The notes under the pieces are model-generated. The model was not told where the DNA came from and did not search any database. It saw nothing but the letters and a program-made list of their open reading frames with translations. A stretch of 30,658 nucleotides of DNA. Origin: Apostichopus californicus. Its lineage: Eukaryota > Echinodermata > Holothuroidea > Aspidochirotida > Stichopodidae. The stretch spans positions 1 through 30,658 of the forward strand of contig JAIPMN010002955.1 in the NCBI GenBank assembly GCA_020650975.1, in the 5' to 3' direction. Positions 11,600 through 19,860 of this stretch are shown in pieces. Position numbers and translations under genes: made by a program. Each line of letters starts with the position of its first letter. Position 1 is the first letter of the stretch.

Positions 11600-11627
11600 T
11601 CTGAACTTCAGGTGGTATTTCTTCCAT
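11600..11627 (-). CDS. CARMIL/LRRC16-like gene, coding exon 1 (start codon)
   Basis: The minus strand reads ATG at 11627-11625 in good start context (A at -3, G at +4). Nine codons follow, MEEIPPEVQ, plus one extra base, then the donor GTAAGT (11594-11599). The leftover base pairs with the two-base overhang of the exon at 5439-5536, making a lysine codon and a continuous frame MEEIPPEVQ-K-GVRAALGERF. A short acidic leader with a proline before the PH domain is what I recall from CARMIL family members. Phase agreement alone has a one-in-three chance, so the assignment leans on start context, donor strength and family fit. The promoter and 5' UTR should lie just above 11627, but no core element was clear. 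No intervening exon is needed, though one cannot be excluded. Confidence 0.55.
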
Positions 11628-13396
11628 ACTTCTAAGAGACTATGATGTATAGAATTTTCCTTCATAAAATGAAGACGGCTGTCATCACTTGTTTGCCATA
11701 TTCCGAAATAAGCGCGTTGAGGTAAAAGGAAAACGATAGATTTGAGTTCACGTACGTCCAGCTGTGTTAACCTTACTCTGATTGTCCAACACTATATTCA
11801 ACGTGAAGATCGAGCAATCTAGATAATATAACTATGCGCGTAAAACTGTAGGACGCAAAGCAATGTAAATAGAAGAAAACTGGAAACTACTTACTACAAC
11901 ATAATCACAATAGTTGTCACAATACAGTATTTTATTGTATCTATAAGCAACAATAACCCTTAAACAGTTGCACTCATATAGTATTATAGTTTTATTTAAG
12001 CTGTAAATCAAATCTAAATTCCAGAGTATCGTCGCTATGTAATATATAACTGCAGTAATGTCAGCTTTGAAGTATAGCATACCATTTGACGCGGAGTAGA
12101 GTATCTATGGTCTGATGCTATGCGGAAGTGATTCCTTTACCATGATGTGGGCGTGACCTCATATTCATAACAGAACTTTCCTCCACTAAAGCTGGCAACA
12201 TTATGGTTTGCCACTTCTAAACATAGAGTATTGCTATTCTTTTCTGATGTTCAATCCACGCTATATTTTGGACTTACTCCAAAAATATCAAATACGAACA
12301 CTTTAGTGGGACGCCTCAGAAATAATGCATCTAGGGAATTCAGATGCATGGCAGAAGGCTATATATAGCCGGGAAAGGTTTTTTTCAGGCAACTGACTGG
12401 TACTGAATATTAAGCCAGACTTTAAACTCGGACATGCAATAACGGCATGATTTTGACATGCTTACTTAGGGGCCGAGATGGCGGGAATAGCTCCTGCCAA
12501 TTGGGACAGCGTGTATGCTCTGTTTGGTTTCATATATGTAAAAGAACTAAACGAAAAAATCGTTATCAAATGAAATGAAGATATGTGGGTGTCACTCCTC
12601 ACCAGTGAGATATTGAGAAGTGTAACTATTTTCCTCACTCAAGTGGGCTTCCTTGAGAGAAACGTCCGCCACTGACAGTGTACATCGACCTCGAAACTAC
12701 CCAATCCCCAACCATGCACCCATCCCTCTCACACACACGCACCAAAACACACACATACTGAAACGCCCTCCACTTCATAATCACTTTTCAAAATAACTGG
12801 CAAGTTGGTTTAAGAAATTATTAAAATATGAGACAACTGGTTGAGTTTGTTTAGCTGGACGGTCAGCTGGAAGTTCGCAATAGAACGGTAGGGAGGTCGA
12901 GGGACGTCAATATGGACATTCACCCCGGGTATAGCCTACTAGTACCAATAACTCCTTGACCGCATCGTGAACCGTTACTTCCAATAAACCAGTATTACAT
13001 TTAGATTAAGCCACACTTTTCCCCGAATGAATGTTAAAAATCAATTGAGTAATTAACACGACACAGTCTACAGCTTATCATCGCCCGGACGCCTTTCATA
13101 GAAGGCTTGGTATAGTAGGCACATTTCAAAAGCAAATTTGAAATTACACAACTTTTTTATTATTTGGAAATTATAAGCTTGACTAGTCCTACTTAAAACA
13201 ATCTCATCGAAGAAAATGATCAAATTCAACTAGAAAAGTGTTTAAATAAAGTAAACGAGCAGCCTTCGGTAAGTAAATTACCCAATATGTATAGTCTAAG
13301 AAGTTAAAATCGAAATGCTGTCAAGGCCCCATTTTTTCATGATTGATAGCATTAATATATGAACAAAGAGCCAAGCGGATGGTAAATTTGAGACTC
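11628..13396. other. Intergenic stretch upstream of the CARMIL-like gene; presumed promoter side
   Basis: No gene is supported. A GCCACTG-type word at 12666-12676 (GTCCGCCACTG) resembles a hAT right terminus, but no matching left end was found. A 31-codon plus-strand frame starts at an ATG in good context at 12478 (MAGIAPANWDSVYALFGFIY...) without conserved features. A CA-rich stretch lies at about 12729-12756. The promoter of the minus-strand gene is presumably near 11630-12150, but I could not place it. Confidence 0.4.
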
Positions 13397-13439
13397 AGAA
13401 GGAATCATTAATTAATTAATAATTATTAAGGTTCCTTCT
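13397..13439. repeat. Inverted repeat AGAAGGAA / TTCCTTCT around an AT-rich loop
   Basis: Eight-base perfect arms at 13397-13404 and 13432-13439 enclose a 27-base AT-rich spacer containing several TTAAT words. It could be a remnant of a small element or a chance hairpin. Confidence 0.6.
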
Positions 13440-14551
13440 ATTGAAGTGTAGAACGGGACGTTTTCGTTTGGTCGTCTCGGAATCTTGTTGTGAATAATAT
13501 TCAGCACATGATCTTTCTCTCAATTCGAAAATTGGCAAACTATACTGCAAGTTAAAAATGGTGGCGTGCTTACAAAATTTAATTGTAGCGGAACTATAGG
13601 ATTCAATGTTACTTAATTACCTCTGTAATCAACTTAGATCTGACATATGGAGTTAAATCGAGGTTTCCAAATGGTCATTCCCTTCCTGAAATCTTGGAAG
13701 GAATCCCCTCCTCCTCCTCCTCCTTCTCACGCAATGTGAGAGAGAAAAAGGGGGAGAGGGAAGCCGTGTGACCGAATCGGGATAACTTCATGTCACTCCC
13801 TCTCGCACTTTGAACTTAAATTAAATTCGATTGGTACAGTCATGGGCGTATGAGAATACATTATTCTTAATCCCATATTTGCTCGGGCCCCTTTTAGTTC
13901 ATCCCCGAAACCCAGGGGCTATAGAGGGGATGGTGAGAGCATTCACAGTGATTCACAGTTATGATAAATAATCCACTTTAAAAAATAATAATAATTATTA
14001 TAGGAGGAAAAACTGTGAAGCATAATTTATCCACTTTTATTGATTTTTCTATTTCATTGGTTTACAAGAAAAAATAGTTCAGTCAATCTCAAAGTAGTGA
14101 TATGTTTTTCGTTATCGCAGCAGAAAAGCATTATAGCATTTTTGGGGATACGAAAGCTTTGCATATGTATTATGCCTTGAAAATCAAAAGCTCGACTATA
14201 CGAAACACTGAGAACATCCCCCTCTCCTACCCTTCTTCCTCCCCTCCCCAGTTTGTGAAAACCTTAAAATTACTCCTTTTTCATAAATTAAAATAATTTT
14301 TGTTATGAAAAATATTCCCCTCTGTCACTTAAAGAATGTCCCTTTGTTGAGCAAGAACAAGAATAACGTAATTAGAGAGTGCCCTTTGTTCGGAATGAAA
14401 GATAGTTACTTAAAATTGTGAGTTTATGAAAAGCATTCAAATGCTGGGAATATGATTCAACCTTCTCCCTCCACAACAACATGTAGCAAATTAACAAATA
14501 ATGTAATGGTAATGTGTACAAAAGTTGATTATGAAGTATAAGTGCTATGGT
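13440..14551. other. Intergenic stretch with CTC-rich and pyrimidine-rich tracts
   Basis: No gene seen. A (CTC)n-type run lies at about 13706-13725 and is followed by CTCAC-GCAAT-GTGAG, a small hairpin at 13726-13740, and then a purine-rich tract to 13760. Another pyrimidine-rich tract is at about 14217-14250. Confidence 0.5.
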
Positions 14552-14616
14552 GCTAAACATGTTTAGCGCCCTCTATTTGTCTGTTCGTGTCATAGAAACC
14601 TAGTTCAGTTTCTATG
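14552..14616. repeat. Two adjacent perfect inverted repeats
   Basis: GCTAAACATGTTTAGC at 14552-14567 is a perfect 16-base palindrome without loop. At 14591-14616, CATAGAAAC and GTTTCTATG are perfect 9-base arms around an 8-base loop. The second hairpin is flanked by direct copies of GTTCGTGT at 14584-14591 and 14617-14624, the first sharing one base with the hairpin arm. The word GCGCCCTCTA, common in animal transposon ends, follows the first palindrome. No reading frame overlaps meaningfully. It may be the end of a small mobile element or a structured non-coding site. Confidence 0.8.
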
Positions 14617-14624
14617 GTTCGTGT

Positions 14625-15424
14625 GTACATGTTCAAATTGAAAACTATCGTCCAATGTAAATTCGTTTATTTTATTTTTGATATTTCGATACTTTTCAAC
14701 ATGTTTTAATGTCATGTTTAATTCCAAGTAATAAAGAACAGACTAAAAACCTAATTGTTAAACTGTACGTTCGGTATTTTGATTCTCATAGGCATAGTGT
14801 CGGAGCCACGAAATTTTCGAGACAAAAACTTGAATAATTTATCGTCCACTATAGATAACCTTCATGATTTAGTTAACGGAACCCAGGAAGGTGCATGATT
14901 ATGATTTGTTCAACTTCGTGATCTTAGCTTGAGTAAGACCAGGTTATAAGTAAATTCACATTTTGTGAACAGTATTTATTCTTTTAGTAGGCCAAGACAG
15001 GACTGCACATGTCAGTCTGTCAACACAATATTTTTCATGTGTAGTCTGTTGAATATTCTGATTCGTGTACCATGGCGGTGCCCTACTTTCTTCAGACTTG
15101 TGCATCACCCACACATGGACACACTGCATGGTAATGCACCTATTAACAAAAGGAGAAGAGTAATGTGCATCCGCAGATAAAGGTTATCTGGGGAAATGCT
15201 ATAGTTCGCTGCGCCGAGGATTTTCCCTGGTCACTTACAGAAATTTTTTTCGGATCACCCACTTTTCTTTGTCACTCCTCCTGCCGCCGACAAAAACCCC
15301 ACCCCCTCCCGTCTCTCCTTCTTCCATTTTCCGGTTGGTGTTTTCTGTCTTTTATTGTTATGTGCGAATATAGCATAAGCCTATGATCATGCCCAAGGCT
15401 AAGTCAACTAATAATTTGTACATC
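14625..15424. other. Intergenic stretch, no gene recognised
   Basis: Two overlapping plus-strand frames of 71 and 73 codons (14965-15180 and 15165-15386) have no recognisable domain and biased composition from a C-rich tract at about 15290-15325. I see nothing else of note. Confidence 0.5.
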
Positions 15425-15432
15425 ATTGTAAC

Positions 15433-16882
15433 CAGTGGCGTAAACAGACTTTATATCGGGGGGGGGGGGGCTGGGTGTGGTTAAAGAGTTCGCGTGGGAG
15501 TCCAAGTTTCGCGAGCGACCAGCTCGGTCATTTTAGGTAAAATCCGTGGCACTGTGGCAATAGCCAATTATACAAGACAAATAATATGAAGGTGTCACAG
15601 TGTAATAGCAGTTTGAGGTTTACAGCCTACAGCAAGGAAGTTGCCAGTTTTGCTATAACGCAACCGGTCAAATTTCGAGAATTTACTGACCAAATGGAGT
15701 ATATAAAGGCCAAAAACTTTTCGTGCGATTTCTGCCCTCTATAGCCTACAATTATGTAGCCTGCCGGCGAATATACTGTAGCTTTCAAAAGTGTGGGGTA
15801 CAAAAGGCTGAAATAAACCGCTATGCATATGAAATATATTTTTAGTCATAAATGAGATGAGATATTCCAATTTTGACAGTTCTGAAACTTTGTGTGAGCT
15901 CTCTCTACGTTATTCTATCAAATCTCCCGCTCCACGTCCCCTTCCACCCCTCTATCCACCTCTCTCTCTCCTCTCTCTTCCTCTCACCCCTCCCTCTTTT
16001 ATCTCTCTCTTTTTTGAGGGGGGGGGGGCGACCGCCACAACTGCCGCCTGGAAAGTCACTATACTATTAGCTGATAACCCTGTCTGCTCTGTTCTCATTC
16101 TGTTTACAGTACATAAATGTAAAATTCACTCTTTGTCTACAAAAGCTTATGTATTTCTTTATAATTAGATGAATCATTTCTCTGTAAGATTTGTTATTTG
16201 CCGAATCAAATTTCGAATTTGGATAATCTTAAACAATCAAAAATGATATAGCGATTGGATTTTGAAAAATGGGTTCAATTCTTCGTTCTTTCAATTGTTT
16301 TGTCTGAAGTTCTCGTTTTGATCTGGGCTGTTCTTTCAACAGTCCAGTTCAAAGCTATCTCATTGTCTATATGATTTACTATAATTATGATTTGAATAAA
16401 TTTGTATATGAAGCTCAATTTCATCGACTCAGGCTTCATTCATTCAGCCACTACGAAACTGTCTGTCCAGCGCGATATGTCTAACGGTTTTATACATTAT
16501 TCGGCTTAAGTATGTATAGTCGTTGGGAAACAATATTTCGGTTAGGTCTATTCTAACGACTGATTACTCATGTGTGAGTTCACACGTGCGATGTTGAAAT
16601 TACGTTATATATCATAGACCTCGTAACAATGGCAAAAAACAAAATGATAGGATGATATTTTACTTGAGACGCAATTGGCTGATATATTAATTTCATAATT
16701 CCCGTCTATTAATGATTAACATCAACCTTGAACTGGTTTAACTGAGCCTTTAAAATGCATTTTGTAATTTTCATCCAAAATTGTTTTTGGCCCACCAATG
16801 TCTTTTGGGAGGGAAGTGGGAGTGAGGGGAAGACATTTGACTGGGGATCCCGCCCTGCCCTCCCTTAATTGTTACGTCACTT
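15433..16882. mobile_element. Probable second hAT-type element, diverged, without transposase
   Basis: The left end CAGTGGCGTAAACA at 15433 follows ATTGTAAC (15425-15432). The right end GTTACGTCACTT finishes at 16882 and is followed by GTTGTAAC (16883-16890), which agrees with the left flank at seven of eight positions. Terminal repeats match at about ten of fourteen positions. The interior has the G-rich left edge (13 Gs at 15458-15470) and C-rich right edge (about 16848-16864) often seen in such elements. The 1,450-bp interior contains only low-complexity frames (for example 15857-16168), so the element is non-autonomous or has lost its transposase. A nested polypyrimidine/G tract lies at about 15940-16028. 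The match is imperfect and could be coincidental. Confidence 0.45.
15940..16028 (+). repeat. Polypyrimidine tract followed by an 11-base G run
   Basis: A stretch of almost pure C and T (15940-16015) is followed by GAGGG and a G run (16018-16028). It produces overlapping serine/leucine/proline-rich chance frames on the plus strand. This is simple-sequence DNA. Confidence 0.85.
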
Positions 16883-17174
16883 GTTGTAACCCGCATTCTA
16901 TAATAATCATTTGATCATTTTTATATGCATTGCATCTGACAGGATTTCCTGACTTGACTCGGAAGGAAAATCGTAGAAGTAATCAGAAATAACACTTTCG
17001 AATATCTAATCACTGCAGGCCATTGAAAACTTTAACGACTGAGCCTGCTCAAAGAACTGAAGATAAACCAGGGAGTTGCCTTAAAACTCACTGATCTTGC
17101 TTACAGTGCAAAGGCTCAAGCATAAATAATGGCGCGCGCACATACGGCGGTTACAGTTGCTGAATCTCACCACA

Positions 17175-17480
17175 CTGGAGCTTAGGAGGTTACGTGAGTT
17201 GATTCAGATTTTCGAGATTGTGTATGGTTTTGAGAATTTATCCTTCACTGACTTTTTCATGTCTACTTATAATAGTTGTACCAGAGGTCATTGTCCAGAA
17301 CAAAAGTAGGAGAGTTCATTGTCTTAAACTCCAGAACAAAAGTAGGTATATTCGGCATAACTTTTTTTCTAATAGGATTGTGATTCAGTGGAATGGTTTG
17401 CCTGAGAAAGTTGTACTTACGTAGTGTGAATGGGTTTAAAAATGCTTTGGACAAGCACTTTAAGTATTGTAATCGGGTCT
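17175..17480 (+). pseudogene. Degenerate LINE reverse-transcriptase C-terminal fragment
   Basis: From 17175 the plus strand reads LELRRLRELIQIFEIVYGF, matching the RRLR.(D/E)LI..(F/Y)(K/E)I..G block near the end of CR1-like LINE reverse transcriptases. Further on, NFFSNRIVIQWNGLPEKVV (up to about 17415) is the diagnostic NFFS.R(V)V..WN.LPE.VV block. After a frame change, RSVNGFKNALDKHFKYC (from about 17421) completes the usual tail. Stops and frame changes show the copy is dead. A 16-base word, CCAGAACAAAAGTAGG, occurs twice (17295-17310, 17331-17346), indicating a small internal duplication. It differs in type from the fragment at 1254-1665. It ends about 500 bases before the kelch start codon, so it may lie in that gene's promoter or 5' UTR intron. 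Confidence 0.75.
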
Positions 17481-17973
17481 GGTTTTTTGTGTCTTTTGTA
17501 TTTTTTCCCCTCTCCTATAGGTTCCTTGATAGGGACTTGAGTGTCCCTTCTGATCCTTTTTTCTACTAAACTAAACCTCTTTAGCAATACATGCATTTTG
17601 CAACTGGTTCGGTAAGCAGCTAATTTTGAACACAAACAAACCAAATGAAACAAAACTTGAAGTACGACCTCTACTTCGATTCGAAAAGGAAAAAAAAACC
17701 GGTGTGGCAATCAATAGTAGAGTCAGCTGGTCTTCTGCTACTCAGCATGTGTTGTGTGGTATTATGAATGAGTCACTGTGTGTGTGAGAAGACCTAACGT
17801 TACTATAACAAACTCATCACCATTTACACGTAACTCAGTACGCGATATAGGCTAGGTTAGGTCACTTGTGCATTCGTGTTTGAGACAGTCATGAAGATGG
17901 AGATCAGAGACGGTGATCTGGATTTATAAGCGAGTGGAAACCTAATTCATGTTTCATTTGTCATCGACACAGC
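17481..17973 (+). promoter_or_regulatory. Kelch gene upstream region with two upstream ORFs and a possible 3' splice site
   Basis: No TATA box or other core promoter element is obvious. In the last 90 bases, an upstream ORF ATG-AAG-ATG...TAA occupies 17891-17929 (12 codons). A second starts at 17949 and ends at 17990, overlapping the kelch start codon in another frame. An in-frame stop TGA at 17914-17916 limits N-terminal extension of the kelch protein. CATTTGTCATCGACACAG ends at 17972, one base before the ATG context, and looks like a moderate splice acceptor. If used, the upstream ORFs would be intronic. Confidence 0.45.
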
Positions 17974-19776
17974 ATGGGTCACACAAGTAACATTGCCAAG
18001 ATGGAATTCAGGGAGGACGATAGAGCCTCGGTCATTCTCGAAAAGCTTAGGCTTCAACGGTTAGACGGGAAGTATTGTGACATGGTACTCACCGTTGAAG
18101 GTAGGACTTTCAAGGCCCATAGGAACGTGCTGGCAGCTTGTAGCCCATACTTTGATGCAATGTGCAATAGTGGTTTTGAGGAAGAAAAGCAAAATATGGC
18201 AACCATTGAATGTGTATCTGCAGATGCCATGGAACAGATTTTGGACTACATGTACACAGGACAGATCAGTATCACAAGTGAAAATGTTGATGTGATTTTA
18301 CAGGGTGCTGATCCATTTCTGATGTCGCAATTGAAAGAGTACTGTTATCGCTTCCTGACCCAAAACATGGATGCATCTAATTGCTTCGTGGTGAGACATT
18401 TAGCAGATCTTTATGGGTTTATCGATTTGTATGAGAGAAGTAAAAAGTTTATTCGCAACCAGTTCATGCAAGTCGCTCAAAATTCCATGGAAGACATTGT
18501 TCGTCTCAACTTTGACGAGATCCTTGAGATCATCAAAGACGAGGACATTAGAGTAGAGAAAGAAGAAATGGTGTATGAAATAGTCATCGCGTGGGTCAAC
18601 TTTGATTTGGAATCGAGGCGGAGATGCCTCTTGGAATTGCTGGGGCATGTTCGACTTCCGCAGTTGAATAGAAACTATTTGATCAACGTTGTGGAAAAAG
18701 AACCCCTTGTTTGTGAAAATGAAGAGTGCCTGAAATTGTATATGGATGCAAAACACCAAACAGACACTACCAGACACAGTTACTGCAGTGACAGCCCTGT
18801 ATTAAAGCCACGTAAAGGCAGACTTCAAGATGTGGTCATCATAACGGGTGGCATTTCAGAACAAGGACCATTGTCGGAGTGTTTTGGATACGTCATGGAA
18901 GAGAACAGATGGACCCCTTTGCCAGCTTTGCCTGTGGAGCTCCGATTTCATGCAGCGGCTGAACTGAATGGCTGCATGTATGTGGTGGGTGGGTCGAGCA
19001 ATGGTCTTGTTACAAATTCGGTACATGTCTACGACCCAAACGTTAACAGTTGGAGGTGTGCGGCAAACCTCCCGGACCCTATCGAGTATCTTTCTCTTGT
19101 CGCGTGCAATGGTTACCTCTATGCCTTAGGTGGGATACGGTGGGACAGGGTTCAACAAACTGTATATGAATACGATCAGGACCTTGACCTATGGAAGAAA
19201 GTGTCTGACATGCCAACTCCAAAGTACAATATGCAAGTAGCGACAATAGACAATAGGTACATCATCACAATAGCGGGACGAGATCGCCACAGACGGCCAG
19301 TCAAACTGGTGGAGAGGTACGACACGTACACCGGTGAGTGGTCCTCTCTGACCCCTATACCTCTGGAAGAGGGCACTTGTTGGGATTTACCAGTGGTGGA
19401 AGCTTTCCATGGCAAAATTCACGTCACCGATCTCGCCACGAGACAGTTTTGTTTGGACCCCGATAAGGACAACTGGACAGAAGTGGCCTGCCAATATTGT
19501 CGGCTGCCAGAGAGGACGTGTTTCCAGTACTGTTGTATGAATCGTAACGTTTTCATCTTTGGCGGTTGGGGTACGGAGAGGTCTATTAACTCGCCCATTT
19601 CCGATGCTTGCATTTTCAACCAGGATCTGAACCTCTGGACTAACATTTCCTCGCCTCCAGCCTCCACCCTAGCGTCTGCTTGTTGTTTCCTGCAAATTCC
19701 GTACGAATTTCTTCTTAACAACGATAACCAGGAGAGTTCTACAAGATCATGTTCAGCACCAGTGAAAAAGGCATAG
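17974..19776 (+). CDS. Kelch-like protein (BTB-BACK-Kelch), probable CUL3 ubiquitin-ligase substrate adaptor
   Basis: A single 600-codon frame without introns, of normal length for the KLHL family. Domains: BTB about residues 22-128, with the DGKYCDMVL strand, FKAHRNVLAACSPYF and the YTG block (94-96). Next come BACK about 133-245 (ADLYGF, AWVNFD, HVRLPQL) and a Kelch propeller about 285-575. The CUL3-contact phi-X-E motif is present as F68-E69-E70 after SPYFDAM. Six blade tryptophans are visible: W313, W360, W407, W456, W501 and W555. Gly-Gly doublets occur in four blades (292-293, 339-340, 386-387, 530-531), while blades 4 and 5 have AG (434-435) and none. Family members recruit substrates to cytoplasmic or nuclear CUL3-RBX1 ligases. 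Which substrate is used cannot be read from the sequence. M1 is chosen because of its A(-3)/G(+4) context and an upstream in-frame stop. M10 at 18001 (GCCAAGATGG) is an equally good start and lies closer to the domain. I do not assign a vertebrate orthologue. Confidence 0.95.
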   Translation: MGHTSNIAKMEFREDDRASVILEKLRLQRLDGKYCDMVLTVEGRTFKAHRNVLAACSPYFDAMCNSGFEEEKQNMATIECVSADAMEQILDYMYTGQISITSENVDVILQGADPFLMSQLKEYCYRFLTQNMDASNCFVVRHLADLYGFIDLYERSKKFIRNQFMQVAQNSMEDIVRLNFDEILEIIKDEDIRVEKEEMVYEIVIAWVNFDLESRRRCLLELLGHVRLPQLNRNYLINVVEKEPLVCENEECLKLYMDAKHQTDTTRHSYCSDSPVLKPRKGRLQDVVIITGGISEQGPLSECFGYVMEENRWTPLPALPVELRFHAAAELNGCMYVVGGSSNGLVTNSVHVYDPNVNSWRCAANLPDPIEYLSLVACNGYLYALGGIRWDRVQQTVYEYDQDLDLWKKVSDMPTPKYNMQVATIDNRYIITIAGRDRHRRPVKLVERYDTYTGEWSSLTPIPLEEGTCWDLPVVEAFHGKIHVTDLATRQFCLDPDKDNWTEVACQYCRLPERTCFQYCCMNRNVFIFGGWGTERSINSPISDACIFNQDLNLWTNISSPPASTLASACCFLQIPYEFLLNNDNQESSTRSCSAPVKKA

Positions 19777-19782
19777 GTAAGC
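19777..19782 (+). promoter_or_regulatory. Consensus 5' splice site directly after the kelch stop codon
   Basis: The stop TAG is immediately followed by GTAAGC, so the sequence reads as a strong donor TAG|GTAAGC. If used, the stop codon would be the last coding triplet of its exon and the 3' UTR would be split. The acceptor is not identified. Poly(A) signals 35 and 80 bases downstream offer an unspliced alternative. Confidence 0.4.
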
Positions 19783-19811
19783 AAAACTGCTAAAAGTTTG
19801 GCATTTAATTA

Positions 19812-19817
19812 AATAAA
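19812..19817 (+). terminator. Poly(A) signal AATAAA, proximal
   Basis: Canonical AATAAA hexamer 36 bases after the kelch stop codon, in AT-rich sequence. Cleavage would follow about 10-30 bases downstream. Confidence 0.5.
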
Positions 19818-19854
19818 AAGTCAGCATGATGTATTGCCTCCAAGATTTAGAATG

Positions 19855-19860
19855 AATAAA
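19855..19860 (+). terminator. Poly(A) signal AATAAA, distal
   Basis: A second canonical hexamer, 79 bases after the kelch stop codon and followed by AT-rich sequence. Either signal could end the transcript. Confidence 0.5.

Noticed and set aside
12666..12676. GTCCGCCACTG as the right end of a third hAT-type element
   Set aside because: No matching CAGTGGCGGAC left end or 8-bp duplication could be found in the preceding few kilobases.
15857..16168. 103-codon proline/leucine/serine-rich frame and an overlapping 65-codon frame
   Set aside because: Produced by a polypyrimidine tract followed by a G run. Both frames are composition artefacts.
18400..19784. Minus-strand frames of 79-125 codons (18400-18777, 19176-19415, 19419-19784)
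   Set aside because: They are antisense shadows of the kelch coding sequence and carry no recognisable domain.
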